A DNA stretch of 42,895 bases from a virus. Below, piece by piece: positions 32,946 through 40,007 of this stretch. The first letter of the stretch is position 1. Each line of letters opens with the position of its first letter. Below the pieces are notes generated by a model, which worked only from the letters and a program-made list of their open reading frames with translations, ran no database searches and was not told where the DNA came from. Where the stretch lies: IMG/VR virus record IMGVR_UViG_3300029922_000131, positions 1 through 42,895 of that record. The stretch is one strand, 5' to 3'. The position numbers were made by a program, and so were the translations under genes.

Positions 32946-34675
32946 CCGGGCTGCCCGATCGCCTTGGAGATGCCGCTGAGGTCAGGCGCACCACCTCCTG
33001 CGGTCTGTCCCAGGGCGGCTACGGCCGGCGCCAGGTTCTTCGCGTTGGCTGCGATCTGCTGCGCCTGCTGGGTCTTCATGCGTTGCTCACGGATCTTCTG
33101 GATGTCCTCGTCGCTGTTCATGCACTTGGGCGGAACGCTGAGATCTTCGCCGTACTCGCGGTTCATCTCATCGCGGTTCATCAGGTCGCCGGCGCTGGGA
33201 TCGACCGCGATCTGGCTGCTGACGAAATTGTTCCAGCGGTCCAGCGAGGCGATCTTGAGCATGCGCTGAGCCTGGGCCAGGATCGACTCGAAGTGGAAGC
33301 CCGGGGTCTTGCCACGCAGGACCTCGGGGGGTGCCGGGATCTTGCCCTTCCGGCGCAGGATGTTCCACGTGCGCTGGATCAACGGCTTGAACAGCTCGTT
33401 GTTGCTGCGCTCAAGCACCGGGCCGAGCACCAGCATCTTCTCCTCCTGCTTGGCCCTGATCTCCTCGGCGGTGACCTGGCGCCGGTCGCTCTCGCTGATC
33501 ATCAAGAACAATTTCTTGTAGTACGCGTCCTCGATGCGATCGTGATGCTCGCGGATGTCCTCAAGCACGTGCTCGATGTCGAACTTCATCTCGAACGCCG
33601 GCTTGAAGCCCATCGAGCCGTCCTTCATGTCGCCATAGGTGATGTCGCCCGGCAGGATGCTCATCTTCTGGTTGGCCATCGCGGGCGACGCGATCATCGG
33701 CGGCTTGACCATCTTGTCGACGGCCTCGCTCTTGCGCTTCTGGAGCAGCTGCAGCCCCATCACGTCGCCCAGGCAATCCATGCCCGGGGAATTGCCGTAG
33801 AAGTTCTCGCCGGTGATGTCCCAGCGGCTGCAGATGATCGGGTTCTCGTTGAATCCCGAGCGGCGCAGCAGCTTGCCCTCGCCCTTCTCGACGGCGTAGG
33901 TGTTCAGCTCGTAGTGGACGCTGACCCAGCGCTTGAACTTGTGCGCCAGCGAGCCGTAGTAGGTGTTCGGGTGGATCACCTGAACGACGGGCCACCAGGT
34001 CTCTTTCTGGCCGCCCGACGGCGAATCGAAGTAGGACAGGACTTGGCTGGAGATGTTCTCGCGCGGGTAGTCGGCGACGATCTGCGCCGCGGTCATGTTC
34101 ACGATGCGCAGGATCAGCGTGATGCGCAGCGCCGAGTCGCCGGCGACCATGTAGCTGCCGATCGGGTACGGGAAGCAGCGGATGTCGTCTTCGCGGTCCT
34201 CGACGACCGAGAATGCCTGCGTGCCGTAGAGCGCCATGTCGCGGTAGGCGTTGACCAGCGTGGGGTACACGTTCGATTTCAGGAAGGCGTTGCGCACCTG
34301 GTCGGCGCCGTGCTCGCAGTAGTCCTGGACCTCGGACAGTTCCCGCAGTTCGTCGTCCTCGGGCTGGACCTTGAACCATTCGCGCGACGGGCTGGACATG
34401 CCGCCCATCATGCCGGCCGAGCACGTCCGCAGCGCCAGCGTGGCGCAGTTGTCGACGATGTCGTAGTCCTTGCGCTGGCCCTGATCCGGCTGGTTGATCG
34501 GGTTGAACCGGGACGAGCGCGGGAGGTTGAACCGGGCGAGTTGGGACCAGTGGGGCAGCCAGGACGACTGCTCGGTCTGCATGTACGACCGCAGCGATTC
34601 GTAGTAGGTCCGGAGCTGGATGTCGCTCTGCGGCCCCAGCAGGATCTGCTCGAATGGTGAGGTCGCTACTCGCAT
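32942..34675 (-). CDS. Portal protein (head-to-tail connector)
   Basis: 577 aa, the usual length for podovirus portals of the head-to-tail connecting family. It has the expected early segment YYESLRSYMQTEQSSWLPHW, then a GMMGGMSSPSREWFKV motif, a wing with the NPIICSRWDITGENFYG and GNSPGMDCLGDVMGLQLLQK motifs, and a long helical stem plus a Gln/Ala/Asn-rich tail. It forms the dodecameric ring through which DNA is packaged and exits. It lies next to the Bbp19-like and spike-base genes. Confidence 0.92.
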   Translation of the reverse strand: MRVATSPFEQILLGPQSDIQLRTYYESLRSYMQTEQSSWLPHWSQLARFNLPRSSRFNPINQPDQGQRKDYDIVDNCATLALRTCSAGMMGGMSSPSREWFKVQPEDDELRELSEVQDYCEHGADQVRNAFLKSNVYPTLVNAYRDMALYGTQAFSVVEDREDDIRCFPYPIGSYMVAGDSALRITLILRIVNMTAAQIVADYPRENISSQVLSYFDSPSGGQKETWWPVVQVIHPNTYYGSLAHKFKRWVSVHYELNTYAVEKGEGKLLRRSGFNENPIICSRWDITGENFYGNSPGMDCLGDVMGLQLLQKRKSEAVDKMVKPPMIASPAMANQKMSILPGDITYGDMKDGSMGFKPAFEMKFDIEHVLEDIREHHDRIEDAYYKKLFLMISESDRRQVTAEEIRAKQEEKMLVLGPVLERSNNELFKPLIQRTWNILRRKGKIPAPPEVLRGKTPGFHFESILAQAQRMLKIASLDRWNNFVSSQIAVDPSAGDLMNRDEMNREYGEDLSVPPKCMNSDEDIQKIREQRMKTQQAQQIAANAKNLAPAVAALGQTAGGGAPDLSGISKAIGQPG

Positions 34676-34676
34676 T

Positions 34677-34946
34677 TCAGTTCAGCGCGAACAGCCCAGT
34701 TGCGGACGTGCCGGTCGCCTTAACCTGGGTCACCGAGAACGGCAGGATGGTGCCGGCTGTCGCGGTGACGGCTGGGATCTGCACGGACGCGCCACCGATG
34801 ACGACCTGGATGGTTCCTGCTCCCGTGACGAGGATGCCCCTGGTCGCAAAGCCCAGCGGTGTCGTGTCACTGGGTGTGACCGCGACCATCGACGTGTACG
34901 GGGCCAGCGGCTCCTCGACGTGCGGCTTGAGGTTGACGTTCGCCAT
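34677..34946 (-). CDS. Spike-base-like small structural protein
   Basis: 89 aa with an AGGAG ribosome site. The sequence is beta-rich: VAVTPSDTTPLGFATRGI, a GAGTIQVVIGGASV strand pair, and AGTILPFSVTQVKATGTSAT. I recognise this as the small family named after the RCAP_Rcc01079 spike-base protein of gene transfer agents, also common near phage head genes. It may form a head-fibre base. The family call is by eye. Confidence 0.65.
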   Translation of the reverse strand: MANVNLKPHVEEPLAPYTSMVAVTPSDTTPLGFATRGILVTGAGTIQVVIGGASVQIPAVTATAGTILPFSVTQVKATGTSATGLFALN

Positions 34947-34954
34947 GGGTTCTC

Positions 34955-35233
34955 CTACGAGCCGAGTAAGGTCTTGCGTGGTGCGAGAGGATCGTTCGAG
35001 ATGCCGCCGCCCTCGCCGGGATTGCGGCTGTTGCTGGTGCCGGCCACCGATTGCGATTGCTGCTCTGCGATCTTGGTCTGCGTGGCGACGTCGACCTCGC
35101 CGCCGGTCGCACTGGCCGGTGCCGCTGGCTGGGCTGGCTGGCTCGGGCTCTTCTTCGACTGGCTCATGGAGTACGCCGTCGAGGCGGCTGCCAGGGCGAC
35201 CAGTGCAACCTCGCCTGCTCCAGCGGCAGCCAC
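34955..35233 (-). CDS. Small protein of the head region, function unknown
   Basis: 92 aa from a GTG with a GGAGGT ribosome site. The first 25 residues are Ala-rich and hydrophobic, then Ser/Pro/Gln-rich low complexity (SKKSPSQPAQPAAPASATGG), and the end reads RNPGEGGGISNDPLAPRKTL. It resembles small membrane-prone proteins found near podovirus portal genes. Not recognised further. Confidence 0.6.
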   Translation of the reverse strand: MAAAGAGEVALVALAAASTAYSMSQSKKSPSQPAQPAAPASATGGEVDVATQTKIAEQQSQSVAGTSNSRNPGEGGGISNDPLAPRKTLLGS

Positions 35234-35234
35234 G

Positions 35235-35753
35235 TCAGACCTCCGTCCGAGGGTGGAGCTGACGCGCGTACTGGACCTCGACCATCCCGAAGCCCATCCA
35301 CTCCAGCAGCGGGCTGAGGTCGTGCCGCGGCCTGGATCCGACGTAGAACATCGTCGCCCCCTCCTCAGTCGAGACCTTCATGGCGTGCTTGAGCAGGGCC
35401 CGGCCGGCGTCGGTACCGCTGCGCCACTCGGGCCGCACGTAGACCCCATCGACGCGCGCGATCTTGGCCCCGGTGTGGCTGTGGCGGCTGAGCACGACCG
35501 AGCAGTACCCGATCAACTCGCCGGTGGCCACGTCGGTGTCGGCGCGCATGGTGACCATACGCAGCCCTCCGACGGCCTGGAGTTGCTCGTAGGTCGATGT
35601 CGCCAAGTTCAGCGCGATCTCGGGCGTTCCGGTCACTTCCTCGTAGTGCGAGCGCGCCAGGGGCATCAGTTCCGGCCACAGATCGGCGTAGCTTTCGCAG
35701 CCCAGAATCAGCGTCTCGCGGTGTGCGAGGGTCTGGAGCTTCTCGGTTCGCAT
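35235..35753 (-). CDS. GNAT-family N-acetyltransferase
   Basis: 172 aa. The GNAT core is visible: GELIGYCSVVL (strand 4), VDGVYVRPEWRSGTDAGRAL (motif A, acetyl-CoA loop) and WMGFGMVEVQYARQL (motif B region). Such proteins are common in the head region of podoviruses; the substrate may be a capsid or host protein. The ATG at 35751-35753 coincides with the predicted transcription start of the late promoter, so its message may be leaderless. It is the first late gene. Confidence 0.8.
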   Translation of the reverse strand: MRTEKLQTLAHRETLILGCESYADLWPELMPLARSHYEEVTGTPEIALNLATSTYEQLQAVGGLRMVTMRADTDVATGELIGYCSVVLSRHSHTGAKIARVDGVYVRPEWRSGTDAGRALLKHAMKVSTEEGATMFYVGSRPRHDLSPLLEWMGFGMVEVQYARQLHPRTEV

Positions 35754-35759
35754 GTGGTG

Positions 35760-35788
35760 AATCTATACGCATGTGTTGAAAATATCAA
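35760..35788 (-). promoter_or_regulatory. Sigma70-like promoter of the late leftward operon
   Basis: On the minus strand, TTGATA (35783-35788) and TAGATT (35760-35765) are separated by 17 bases. The -35 matches 5 of 6 and the -10 4 of 6 consensus positions. The predicted start falls on or next to the ATG of the GNAT gene. It is the only good promoter seen ahead of the structural genes. Confidence 0.6.
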
Positions 35789-35789
35789 C
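35775..35789. promoter_or_regulatory. Inverted repeat in the divergent late control region
   Basis: GTTGA and TCAAC flank AAATA, an inverted repeat overlapping the -35 of the leftward late promoter and a TTGAAA (35776-35781) that could be the -35 of the rightward gene at 35821. The position suits an operator for both directions. The repeat is short, so chance is not excluded. Confidence 0.35.
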
Positions 35790-35820
35790 CTACGCCATAG
35801 CTTACCGCCAGGAGACACCT

Positions 35821-36174
35821 ATGGCACTGCGCGGACTGATCCTTCTCGACGGTGTCACCGGCACAGGTCTTGGTCAGACCGCTGGCATCATGTTCGAATC
35901 CATGGCGATCGGCGCTCTTGGCGCTTCGGCGCCCGGTGGGTCGAATCAGTACTACCCCTTCCCCTACGAGCTCTTCATCGCCTGCCTGGGTGGAACGGCG
36001 ACGGTGCAGATCAAGACCGGCAACACGATCGCCGGCCTGACGGTCGAGAACACGCTGACCATGGCGCTCAACCAGAGCATCAACCGCGTCGGCCGTCTGA
36101 AGTACCGGTACCTGGCGCTGAATGTGAGTGTGATCAGCGGTGCGACGCTGAACGCCTACCTGCGCTTCCCCTGA
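35821..36174 (+). CDS. Beta-rich protein encoded opposite the late genes
   Basis: 117 aa from the ATG at 35821, which has GGAGACACCT upstream; an in-frame TTG at 35773 is less likely. Begins MALRGLILLDGVTGTGLGQT, then strand-rich sequence (TATVQIKTGNTIAGLTVENT) ending NVSVISGATLNAYLRF. The look is that of a small capsid or fibre protein, but it is transcribed away from the structural operon and followed by a terminator hairpin, an arrangement typical of a self-contained accessory gene. Function unknown. Confidence 0.7.
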   Translation: MALRGLILLDGVTGTGLGQTAGIMFESMAIGALGASAPGGSNQYYPFPYELFIACLGGTATVQIKTGNTIAGLTVENTLTMALNQSINRVGRLKYRYLALNVSVISGATLNAYLRFP

Positions 36175-36213
36175 CCCATTCGGGACACCGGCGTCGCACC
36201 TGGTGGATTCCGA

Positions 36214-36250
36214 GACGAAGACCTCGCCATGTTGCGAGGTCTCGTTGTTC
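36214..36250 (+). terminator. Rho-independent terminator candidate after the rightward gene
   Basis: AGACCTCGC at 36219-36227 pairs exactly with 36234-36242 across a 6-base loop; with one bulged base the stem extends a little further. It is followed on the plus strand by CGTTGTTCT, a modest T tract. It lies 40 bases after the stop at 36174. Confidence 0.6.
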
Positions 36251-36328
36251 TAGGCCGTTGGCACAATTCCCATCCGCCGTCCTGGACTCGAACACTTCGC
36301 CGGTAGTCTGAGGCGAAGGAGTCTCATC

Positions 36329-36631
36329 ATGGATTATCCACGTGCCCAACAGGCCTCGACGGCGCAAGCCCGACAGGCATCACAGATGGACCAGACGCGC
36401 ATGCGCTTGGAAGCACTCGGCAAGGCGCTGAACAGCCTCGACGGCGATCTCGCCGATCGTCTGCTCGCGGCTCGATCGCACTTCGAACACCCGCGGCCGG
36501 CGAAAGAGGAGTTGAAAGGCTCACCGATGCCGCCCAGTGGTGGACCGCTTGACGGTCAGATGAACGAGATCGAACAGACCATCCAGTCCTTGGTGGGCAA
36601 GGTCGCTGGATTCCGGGAACTGTTCGGATAG
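36329..36631 (+). CDS. Small helical protein, function unknown
   Basis: 100 aa with a good ribosome site (AAGGAG). Begins MDYPRAQQASTAQARQ; most of it is a Gln/Arg/Ala-rich helix (MDQTRMRLEALGKALNSLDG), then a Pro-rich link and a second helix (EIEQTIQSLVGKVAGFRELF). No motif recognised. It converges with the large terminase gene, and a shared hairpin lies between them. The intergenic 36175-36328 holds the terminator above and no clear promoter. Confidence 0.7.
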   Translation: MDYPRAQQASTAQARQASQMDQTRMRLEALGKALNSLDGDLADRLLAARSHFEHPRPAKEELKGSPMPPSGGPLDGQMNEIEQTIQSLVGKVAGFRELFG

Positions 36632-36770
36632 CCTACCGGCCTCTGAATCGCGGACGAGGGTCGCAGACGTAGATACGGAATGCGGACGCACCGGCCAGAG
36701 CCGGGACCTGATGACTCCGAGTAAGCCGGGGGACCAACAGCCCAGGAGAAATACCTGGGCTGCCTCGTTT
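36632..36770. other. 139-bp gene-free segment between convergent genes
   Basis: Contains several short potential hairpins (for example CCGGC/GCCGG near 36691-36704) and ends in the bidirectional hairpin at 36738-36762. No open frame of note. It may be only a terminator region, a structured RNA tail, or part of a packaging site next to the terminase; nothing decides between these. Confidence 0.4.
36738..36762. terminator. Bidirectional terminator hairpin between convergent units
   Basis: CAGCCCAGG at 36738-36746 pairs perfectly with 36754-36762 across a 7-base AT-rich loop. On the plus strand it is followed by CCTCGTTTCT, giving a short T run after the rightward gene. In the leftward direction it follows the terminase stop but lacks a T tract, so it works better rightward. 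Confidence 0.6.
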
Positions 36771-38210
36771 CTACTGCTCGGCCAAGAACCGTTCCATCGG
36801 GTTGTACTCGTCCTTGGCGTGATGCATGTGCTGGTTCGCCGTCGGATCCGCATGGTTCATCTTGGGCATGACCGGGCTGGCGAAGGTGTTGGCCAGCGCG
36901 TCGGCAATGTCCGGTGAGAAGCCCAGGCGCGCCTTGATGTGCTCCTTGGGCTCGACGATGATCTGGTCCTTCTTGAGCGTGTAGGTTGGCGCTGTGAGCT
37001 CCTTGGTCAGCTCATCGATGATCGGCAACGGAAGCGTGCCGCGGTCCTTCACCCACTCGGCCATCTCCCAGTGAACCTCGGCGCGCTTGTTGTAGAACCG
37101 CTGGTCGGTCGCCTGGCCTGAGCCATAGACCGGGACGCAGGCGAATCCGGCCTGGCGCAGACCATCCTCGACGCCGGCGCCGTAGCCGCCCGAGCCATCG
37201 ACGAAGATCATGTCGGGCATCCACGACATCGCGATCTTGGCCACGTTGGCGACGATGACCTCGGTGCGGGCCGCGCGTAGGATTAGCGGTACCGACGCGA
37301 ACAGGCCCTGGCGCGGGAAGATCACCGTGCGGTCGTCGCCGAAGCGGGCCACGTCGATGCCCAGGACCTTGGCGGCGTGGGTGTAGGCGCTGGGCGGGCA
37401 CTGGCGCTTGACCGATCTGGTGCAGTCATCGGGGCCGAGCAGGGCGTTGATCGACGACGGCGGGAATCGGCCAAACACGTTGACCAGGACCCATGGGTTC
37501 TCTTTCCCGAATCGCTCGATCTGCTCCTTCGCCCACTTCACGTCCACGCGAGACGAGCGCTTCGGATCATCGGGATCCGACGTGATCTCGGTCATGTGCC
37601 ACTGTTCGCGATCCGTTGTGCATGCGCGCCACAGCGGGCCGCTGGTCATGGTTGGGTTTCCGGCCATCACGATTTTGGTGTCCTTGCCGGTCGCCAATCC
37701 GGCCTCAGCTGCGACCATCACGCTTTCGGGGATGCTGCCGACCTCGTCGATCACGAACATGAGGTTGTCGGCGTGGAGTCCGGCCAGGGTGTCGGCCTGC
37801 TGCGTCGAGTCGGCGCCCTTCGACCAATTGCGCGCGCTGCACCACCACGTCTCTTCATGGTGCTTGCAGACGATGCGCGTCTTGCTCCAGGTGAACTGCG
37901 ACAGGAGCAGCGGGCTGTTGTGCTGCCATTTGGCCAGCTCGGTCCACAGACCATCCGAGAGGTTGTCGCCGCTGATCGATGTGCAGGCGATCTTCGGATG
38001 AAGCCTGGTCACCAGGAAGTTCCAGATCATCCAAGACAGGACGGCGGTCTTGCCCGGACCTTTTGACGCCCGTGCGCCGATGCGCCGATGCGTTGGGAAC
38101 GCGGCCAGCATGTCGGCCTGCCATCCATCCGGCTCGGCCTTGAGGCATTCTCGAACGAACGCGATGGGGTCTTCGCGCCAGCGGCGGATGGTGTCGGATG
38201 CTTGGCTCAT
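36771..38210 (-). CDS. terL: Terminase large subunit
   Basis: 479 aa from the ATG at 38208-38210, which overlaps the upstream stop as ATGA. The ATPase domain has the Walker A GARASKGPGKT (residues 45-55) and Walker B MFVIDE (151-156). The nuclease domain has GIDVARFGDDRT with Asp286, IFVDGSGG with Asp338, and a C-terminal DIADALANTF. It cuts and pumps DNA into the procapsid with the small subunit and the portal. A homing-type HNH gene separates it from the small terminase gene. It is the last gene of the leftward early operon before the terminator. Confidence 0.95.
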   Translation of the reverse strand: MSQASDTIRRWREDPIAFVRECLKAEPDGWQADMLAAFPTHRRIGARASKGPGKTAVLSWMIWNFLVTRLHPKIACTSISGDNLSDGLWTELAKWQHNSPLLLSQFTWSKTRIVCKHHEETWWCSARNWSKGADSTQQADTLAGLHADNLMFVIDEVGSIPESVMVAAEAGLATGKDTKIVMAGNPTMTSGPLWRACTTDREQWHMTEITSDPDDPKRSSRVDVKWAKEQIERFGKENPWVLVNVFGRFPPSSINALLGPDDCTRSVKRQCPPSAYTHAAKVLGIDVARFGDDRTVIFPRQGLFASVPLILRAARTEVIVANVAKIAMSWMPDMIFVDGSGGYGAGVEDGLRQAGFACVPVYGSGQATDQRFYNKRAEVHWEMAEWVKDRGTLPLPIIDELTKELTAPTYTLKKDQIIVEPKEHIKARLGFSPDIADALANTFASPVMPKMNHADPTANQHMHHAKDEYNPMERFLAEQ

Positions 38211-38695
38211 TTGATGATCTCCAGATGTGTCCAGCGTTTCCCGTTGACGACCTGACTGACGGTTGCCCCACACAGACCGAACCTCACCGCAAGGGCGCGC
38301 TGCGTCACTCCACCAGCGGCGTATATCCGTCTGATCTCCAGCACGATTTCATCCGTCAGCTTGGCCATCGGGTGCTTCTCGCCTGTGGGGTGCGCCGATC
38401 TACCCTTGAGCGCGCGATCGGTATTGTTCAGCCCGTTCGTGCCGGCCCAGAGATGCTTCGGGTTGCAGCACGCTCGGTTGTCGCAGGAGTGGCAGACCGC
38501 TGGCGGATTCTGGTCGTGGGCGATTCCGAAAGCAATGCGATGGGCACGCAATGAGTGCGAAGTGCTCGCGAACTTTCCGTAGCCGCGATCACTCTTCAAC
38601 CCGAGCCATGGCCAGCACTCATCTTCGCCGCCGCGCTTGACCTTGGACCAGAAGAGATCGACGTTGACGCTGAAGGTGCGGATGTAGTTATTCAT
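38207..38695 (-). CDS. HNH endonuclease with C-terminal HTH (homing-type)
   Basis: 162 aa. It has the phage HNH_3 layout: AHRIAFG near 51-57, CHSCDNRACCNPKHL at 68-82 (zinc and catalytic residues) and an NTDRALKGR segment. A DNA-binding HTH follows at about 112-155 (KLTDEIVLEIRRIYAAGG). Such free-standing genes insert next to conserved phage genes and cut the matching site in competitors. Here it sits between the two terminase subunits, overlapping the large subunit gene by 4 bp (ATGA), so it does not break either gene. Confidence 0.88.
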   Translation of the reverse strand: MNNYIRTFSVNVDLFWSKVKRGGEDECWPWLGLKSDRGYGKFASTSHSLRAHRIAFGIAHDQNPPAVCHSCDNRACCNPKHLWAGTNGLNNTDRALKGRSAHPTGEKHPMAKLTDEIVLEIRRIYAAGGVTQRALAVRFGLCGATVSQVVNGKRWTHLEIIK

Positions 38696-38725
38696 CCCAC
38701 CAGCTTGTCATGGACCCTCATGTAA

Positions 38726-39160
38726 TCAACCGGGCTTCTTTTCCGGCGGCTTGGGCAACGACTCACTCACCAGCTCTTCAAGCGTCAGATGCCCCGAGTG
38801 CTCGACCGCCGTCTTCTCGCGCCAGTCCTGCGAGCGCTTGTTGCTCAGGAAGAACTTGATCGCGTGGACATCGGGCGGGTAGTGGGACTCCTTGTGCTCG
38901 TAGCCCTCAGCACGTTTCATCAGCGCGCGCTCGACACGATCAATGGCGTCGCTCTTGCCCTGGGCTATTGCTGCGGCAAAAGTCGGATGTTCGTCGATCC
39001 ACCTGGTGACGGTACCGCGGTCGATTCCAAGAGCTTCGGCCAGATCCATGTATGACTTGCCCGCGGCCATCATCTCCCTGGCCACCTTGGGTGACTCGAT
39101 GATGTCGAACTTGGACGGTCGACCGAGCGCGTCGTGATCCTTGGTGAGCTTTTTCTTCAT
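38726..39160 (-). CDS. terS: Terminase small subunit
   Basis: 144 aa. The N-terminal half has a helix-turn-helix (MAAGKSYMDLAEALGIDRGT, WIDEHPTFAAAIAQGK), followed by the segment YEHKESHYPPDVHAIKFFLS and a Glu/Pro-rich tail. This is the layout of phage small terminase subunits, which recognise the packaging site and deliver DNA to the large subunit. The start overlaps the upstream stop by 4 bp. There is a 30-bp gap to the HNH gene. Confidence 0.85.
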   Translation of the reverse strand: MKKKLTKDHDALGRPSKFDIIESPKVAREMMAAGKSYMDLAEALGIDRGTVTRWIDEHPTFAAAIAQGKSDAIDRVERALMKRAEGYEHKESHYPPDVHAIKFFLSNKRSQDWREKTAVEHSGHLTLEELVSESLPKPPEKKPG

Positions 39161-39480
39161 GCGCAGTTCAGGCTAGCCGATTTCTTCGCCCGTTCCATCC
39201 TCTTGGCTTTCAGCTTGGCCAGGACCTTCAACTTGTGGTCGTGGTACCACTTTCGTTTTCGCTCACGGTCCCTCATTTTCGACGCGCTCAGGCCATCGAT
39301 CGGTGCCGGTGGTCGCCCCTGAACTGATCCCTGCAACGCCTTCTCGCGTCGTCGTGCAACCCAGATCGAAGTCTGGATGGCATGGGTCAGGCGCTTGCGC
39401 TGCATGCTGCTGAGCAGGTGCAGATCGAGGCGCCAATCCGCCGTGCACAGAGCTACGAGGCGATCGAGGGCGATGGTCAT
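39157..39480 (-). CDS. Small basic protein, function unknown
   Basis: 107 aa from the ATG at 39478-39480 (ATGA overlap with the upstream gene). Begins MTIALDRLVALCTADWRLD; the second half is extremely Lys/Arg-rich (MRDRERKRKWYHDHKLKVLA), which suggests nucleic-acid binding. It precedes the small terminase gene and overlaps it by 4 bp. No recognised family. Confidence 0.6.
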   Translation of the reverse strand: MTIALDRLVALCTADWRLDLHLLSSMQRKRLTHAIQTSIWVARRREKALQGSVQGRPPAPIDGLSASKMRDRERKRKWYHDHKLKVLAKLKAKRMERAKKSASLNCA

Positions 39481-40007
39481 GGCTCGGTCCAAGCTGCGGC
39501 ATTGACCTCGGCATCCGCCTGGCGCTGAGGATCCTCGGTGCCCCTACGGTTGCGGTACGGATCCATGGGCGGTGGCCGGCAGAGCTTCATCGCCGCCATG
39601 ATCGTCCAGGCGTAGTGCACTTTCCGGCGCACCTGATGCCCGCTGAGGCCCGATCGCCAGTCGCCCACGCTCGGCACACCCAGTGACTCGGCGAGTCGAT
39701 CCCTGAGCCCGCACTGGCGCATGACGTGTTCCTGGACCTTGGCGAGTTGCCAGTCCTCGAGCACGATGGCGTCGACCTTGCCCGAGATCCCCTCGGGGTT
39801 GCCGCATGCCGCCATGGGGTTCGCGGTCCTCGACCATACCTTCGCCTTGGCTCGGAACAGCGTGCGGTCGAGCATCTTGACGTCGTCGACGAAGGCCTTG
39901 TCGAGCTGGTCGAGGATCCAGTACCAGCCGCGGTCGTAGTCTTGCTCGAGGGCGACGGTCTCGCTCGACTTGGAGACCTCAGCCTTGGTGTTGATTGGAA
40001 TGGGCAC
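39477..40007 (-). CDS. Hypothetical protein, 176 aa
   Basis: GTG start with AGGAA upstream. Begins MPIPINTKAEVSKSSETVAL and is a globular alpha/beta protein with an LEDWQLAKVQEHVMRQCGL helix and RRKVHYAWTIMAAMKLCRP near the C-terminus. It overlaps the replication gene by 29 bp and the next gene by 4 bp. Not recognised; it may take part in replication or packaging given its neighbours. Confidence 0.65.
   Translation of the reverse strand: MPIPINTKAEVSKSSETVALEQDYDRGWYWILDQLDKAFVDDVKMLDRTLFRAKAKVWSRTANPMAACGNPEGISGKVDAIVLEDWQLAKVQEHVMRQCGLRDRLAESLGVPSVGDWRSGLSGHQVRRKVHYAWTIMAAMKLCRPPPMDPYRNRRGTEDPQRQADAEVNAAAWTEP

Noticed and set aside
33083-34660. A 525-codon open frame on the plus strand opposite the portal gene
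   Set aside because: It mirrors the portal gene, whose motifs are clear. Its translation is rich in Val, Leu, Asp, Arg and His with no pattern, as expected of an antisense shadow in GC-rich DNA.
36260-36320. tRNA-like GTTCGAGTC on the minus strand
   Set aside because: The flanking bases do not form a T stem, and no acceptor or anticodon arm is found.
36700-36730. CTGATGACTCC resembling the 3' part of a fluoride riboswitch or a hammerhead core
   Set aside because: The 5' conserved part of the riboswitch is missing, and the GAAA needed for a hammerhead lies inside the terminator loop rather than after a stem II.
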